Positions 52,177 through 54,384 of a stretch of 54,384 bases of DNA are shown one piece after another. Origin of the DNA: Balneolales bacterium (lineage in GTDB: Bacteria; Bacteroidota; Rhodothermia; Balneolales; Cyclonatronaceae); NCBI GenBank assembly GCA_022565805.1, contig JAIULZ010000008.1:1-54384 (forward strand), in the 5' to 3' direction. The translations under genes were made by a program, and so were the position numbers. How positions within the stretch are numbered: the first letter of the stretch is position 1; each line of letters starts with the position of its first letter. The notes beneath the pieces are model-generated. The model was not told the DNA's origin. It did no database searches and saw only the letters and a list, made by a program, of their open reading frames with translations.

Positions 52177-54114
52177 ATGAATGCTTTAGCAATGCTCTAT
52201 GGCCCTTTTTTAGTGATATTCGCACTGTTTACGGCTGCTTTAACCAAGCCGGCCGATTTAGTCGCAAATGACCTTGCCGTGGGCAATATGAATCCACTGC
52301 TTACCATTCATGCAGATGCGGTTGTAAGAGAATATAGCATGTACTTCGAATACCAGGAGCCGGGGCGTGGTGAACTGCATGTAAGGCGGGTAGTAACAAT
52401 TCTGAACAGCGAAGGACGTTCACATGCAGATATATCGCTTCGTTACGACTCTTTTTCAAGAATCGGCTCGATACAGGCCGCTATGTACGATGCCAACGGT
52501 AACCGGATAAGAAGATACCGAAACAGAGATATCGACGATAATCCAGCTATCAGCAATATAAATTTTGTAGACGATGCCAGAATAAAGTCGTTTCAAATGT
52601 ACCATAGCAGCTATCCATATACTATCGAGCTGGAATACCGGTACGATTACAGAGGCTTTATTAATCTACCTGGTTTTGCTCCTCAAACAAGTGAGCGAAC
52701 CTCTGTAGAAAATGCCAGTTTCAAAGTAAAACTTCCCGTTTTACAGCCTTTCGAGTTCCGTACTTACAATTTTGCTGAAACTGAGCCATCCGAAGATCTG
52801 AGGGGCGGGAACAGAACCCTGGTTTGGGAAACCTCAAACCTTCCGGCAGTTCGCAGAGAACCCTTCAGCAAAGCGGCCAGAGATTTAGTGCCTCTTATTC
52901 TAATAAAGAGTGATCAGTTTAGCATGGATGGGAAAAACGGTTCCCTGGAAAGCTGGAACAACTTTGGCCGATGGATTAACGAGTTGTGGAGCGGTCGACA
53001 GCAGCTTACGCCAGCTACTATAGAAAGAGTTGAGCAGATTGCAGCCTCGCATGACAGGCCCGAGGATGTTATTCTCGAGCTCTATAGCTATTTACAGCGT
53101 AATACGCGCTATGTGAGCGTGCAGCTTGGCATAGGTGGGCTACAAACCGAAACGGCCCTATTTACTGACAGGAACCGTTACGGAGACTGCAAAGCTCTCA
53201 CAAATATGTTAAAAGCCATGCTGGATGTGGCCGGTATACCGTCTTATCCTGCGCTTATAGAAAGCGGAACTTTCCATAGAGAAATTGACCCCGAGTTCCC
53301 TTTTAACTCGTTTAATCACGTAATCCTAATGGTCCCGCTAGAGCAAGATACAATATGGGTGGAGTCTACAAGTAACCATTTCCCACCGGGCTACATCGGC
53401 AGAGCGAATCACGACAGGTATACGCTGGTCTTTAGTGAAGACGGCGGAACCCTCGTACGAACTCCAAGGCTAAGCCCGGAACAGAATTTTCAAAAAAGAG
53501 AGGCTGAGATACATATTTTGGCAAATGGTGATGCATCCGCCCGGGTGAAAACGAGATACGGCGGGCATCAGCATGAAAGCATCCGCTTTGTTGCAGGATT
53601 GTCGGCCGGACAACAGCTTCAGCGGCTAAATAATATGATTTCAATCAATCGGTTCGAAATAACTAATCATCTTGTAGAGGCAGCAGCCGTTAGTGATGAA
53701 GCCGTAATTCTGCTCGAAATGGATCTTCCTTCTTTTGGCAGACAAATGGGCAACAGACTATTTCTGGAACCCAATTTGTTAGAAGGCCCGATGCGTGCTG
53801 TTCCTGCTGTCGAAAACCGCACACAAAGCGTACACTTAACCGCTAATTACTACGATCATGATCAGCTGATTTACGTTATACCTGAAAATTATCGAATAGA
53901 AGCTCTGCCCGATAACATTCATCTTGAAACAGATTTTGGCCTTTATGTATCTTCTTTCGTTCATGAAGAGGATTCTAATCGAGTAATCTATACGAGAGAA
54001 GTTCGCTTCGAGCCGGGTGTATTTCCAGCAGATCGTTACGAAGAGTTCAGGGATTTCAGAAACGATATTTTCCGTCAGGATCAGCCACGAATTGTGCTGG
54101 TGCAAGCCGATTAA
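52177..54114 (+). CDS. Exported DUF3857/transglutaminase-domain protein (cysteine retained)
   Basis: The 645-residue paralogue of the preceding gene has an N-terminal hydrophobic signal (residues about 5-24), a DUF3857 domain (about 45-230, YRYDYRGFINLPGF) and a transglutaminase-like domain (about 270-400). Cys338 (RYGDCKALTNML), His381 (FNHVILMV) and Glu396 (WVEST, in the usual Asp position) sit at exactly the spacing (43 and 15 residues) of Ser/His/Asp in its neighbour. It may be the catalytic member of the pair, acting on peptides or envelope proteins. A C-terminal beta domain completes it. The gene closes the likely two-gene operon. Substrates are unknown. Confidence 0.82.
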   Translation: MNALAMLYGPFLVIFALFTAALTKPADLVANDLAVGNMNPLLTIHADAVVREYSMYFEYQEPGRGELHVRRVVTILNSEGRSHADISLRYDSFSRIGSIQAAMYDANGNRIRRYRNRDIDDNPAISNINFVDDARIKSFQMYHSSYPYTIELEYRYDYRGFINLPGFAPQTSERTSVENASFKVKLPVLQPFEFRTYNFAETEPSEDLRGGNRTLVWETSNLPAVRREPFSKAARDLVPLILIKSDQFSMDGKNGSLESWNNFGRWINELWSGRQQLTPATIERVEQIAASHDRPEDVILELYSYLQRNTRYVSVQLGIGGLQTETALFTDRNRYGDCKALTNMLKAMLDVAGIPSYPALIESGTFHREIDPEFPFNSFNHVILMVPLEQDTIWVESTSNHFPPGYIGRANHDRYTLVFSEDGGTLVRTPRLSPEQNFQKREAEIHILANGDASARVKTRYGGHQHESIRFVAGLSAGQQLQRLNNMISINRFEITNHLVEAAAVSDEAVILLEMDLPSFGRQMGNRLFLEPNLLEGPMRAVPAVENRTQSVHLTANYYDHDQLIYVIPENYRIEALPDNIHLETDFGLYVSSFVHEEDSNRVIYTREVRFEPGVFPADRYEEFRDFRNDIFRQDQPRIVLVQAD

Positions 54115-54234
54115 GCTTTATTTCAGAGTGAGATGAAGATGCGCGGAAACTTAAGCCAGCTTTTTTGTTCTCTGATATGAAGTAGGCAGGTTCTAAGAAG
54201 CGATATCGATAGCAGCCATTTTAGCCAGGAGACA

Positions 54235-54276
54235 GAGAGCAGAGATCAGACGCCAGACGCCAGAAGTCAGAAGTCA
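54235..54276 (+). repeat. Tandem heptad tract, six units
   Basis: Six consecutive seven-base units read GAGAGCA, GAGATCA, GACGCCA, GACGCCA, GAAGTCA and GAAGTCA (consensus GARRYCA, loosely). Adjacent identical units suggest slippage-type duplication. Comparable purine-rich heptads lie at 15877-15904. Confidence 0.6.
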
Positions 54277-54350
54277 GTGGGAGAGCTCAAAAATAGGTTA
54301 GCACGTCAAAGCCGACCCGCAACCCTTACGGCATACAAATTCGATGCGCT

Positions 54351-54383
54351 TCTAAAAGGCCAGTTTTAGGCTTAGAAGCCCGA
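54351..54383 (+). repeat. 33-base dispersed repeat, copy 2
   Basis: This matches 15931-15963 at 27 of 33 positions. It contains nested inverted arms: GCTTCTAA (54348-54355) pairs with TTAGAAGC (54372-54379), and CTAAAA with TTTTAG inside. The window edge may cut a longer element. Confidence 0.5.
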
Positions 54384-54384
54384 T

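Larger units (their letters stand above)
54115..54384. other. Right-edge intergenic DNA with short repeats
   Basis: No gene is visible before the window ends. It contains a heptad tract (54235-54276) and the second copy of the 33-base repeat (54351-54383), annotated separately. Confidence 0.4.

Overview
The window looks like a chromosomal segment from a free-living, Gram-negative member of the Bacteroidota/Balneolota/Rhodothermota group; this placement is inference. The clues are a giant hybrid two-component regulator of the Bacteroidota type (periplasmic sensor, kinase, receiver and AraC domains in one protein), paired DUF3857-transglutaminase exported proteins, an AMP nucleosidase, few Shine-Dalgarno sequences, and moderately AT-rich DNA with many long intergenic gaps. 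There is no rRNA, tRNA, CRISPR array, prophage or complete insertion sequence that I can support.

Layout. 1-1682 is an AT-rich gap. 1683-5119 holds a THI5/NMT1-like binding protein, an overlapping pair made of a pore-less voltage-sensor-like membrane protein and an AbiEi-like winged-helix protein, and a NUDIX hydrolase. 5446-25649 is mostly housekeeping: AMP nucleosidase, RadC, ArgS, a methyltransferase, isoaspartyl methyltransferase, a DUF368/PopT lipid-carrier transporter, a tandem universal stress protein, an MltF-like transglycosylase, TsaD, RNase HI, PyrF, a receiver-kinase protein, a BaiN-like flavoprotein and a GH13 amylase.

26104-37160 is a minus-strand glycerol/dihydroxyacetone region. 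GlpF imports glycerol, GlpK phosphorylates it, GlpD oxidises it to dihydroxyacetone phosphate, and DhaK-DhaL-DhaM phosphorylate dihydroxyacetone directly from PEP. DhaM is fused to HPr and a complete Enzyme I, so the phosphorelay is self-contained. A small outer-membrane barrel protein lies between glpF and dhaK. A 1445-residue hybrid sensor-regulator is transcribed divergently from glpK. 42871-49348 is a sucrose-type module: a sodium/solute symporter, a PfkB fructokinase and an amylosucrase-like GH13 enzyme, with a divergent LacI-family regulator. Operator-like palindromes and a leader terminator precede the symporter. 50136-54114 carries two exported DUF3857/transglutaminase-fold proteins in tandem.

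The most notable unexplained content is non-coding or associated with small operons: (i) a family of roughly 115-150 bp elements with about 18-bp terminal inverted repeats, scattered only between genes (at least seven recognisable copies); (ii) the voltage-sensor plus AbiEi-like pair; (iii) AAGCGCTT palindromes shared by the glpK and symporter promoters and the DUF368 leader; (iv) a terminator and seven-codon ORF in the symporter leader. All functional statements are from reading the sequence and family knowledge; no search was run.
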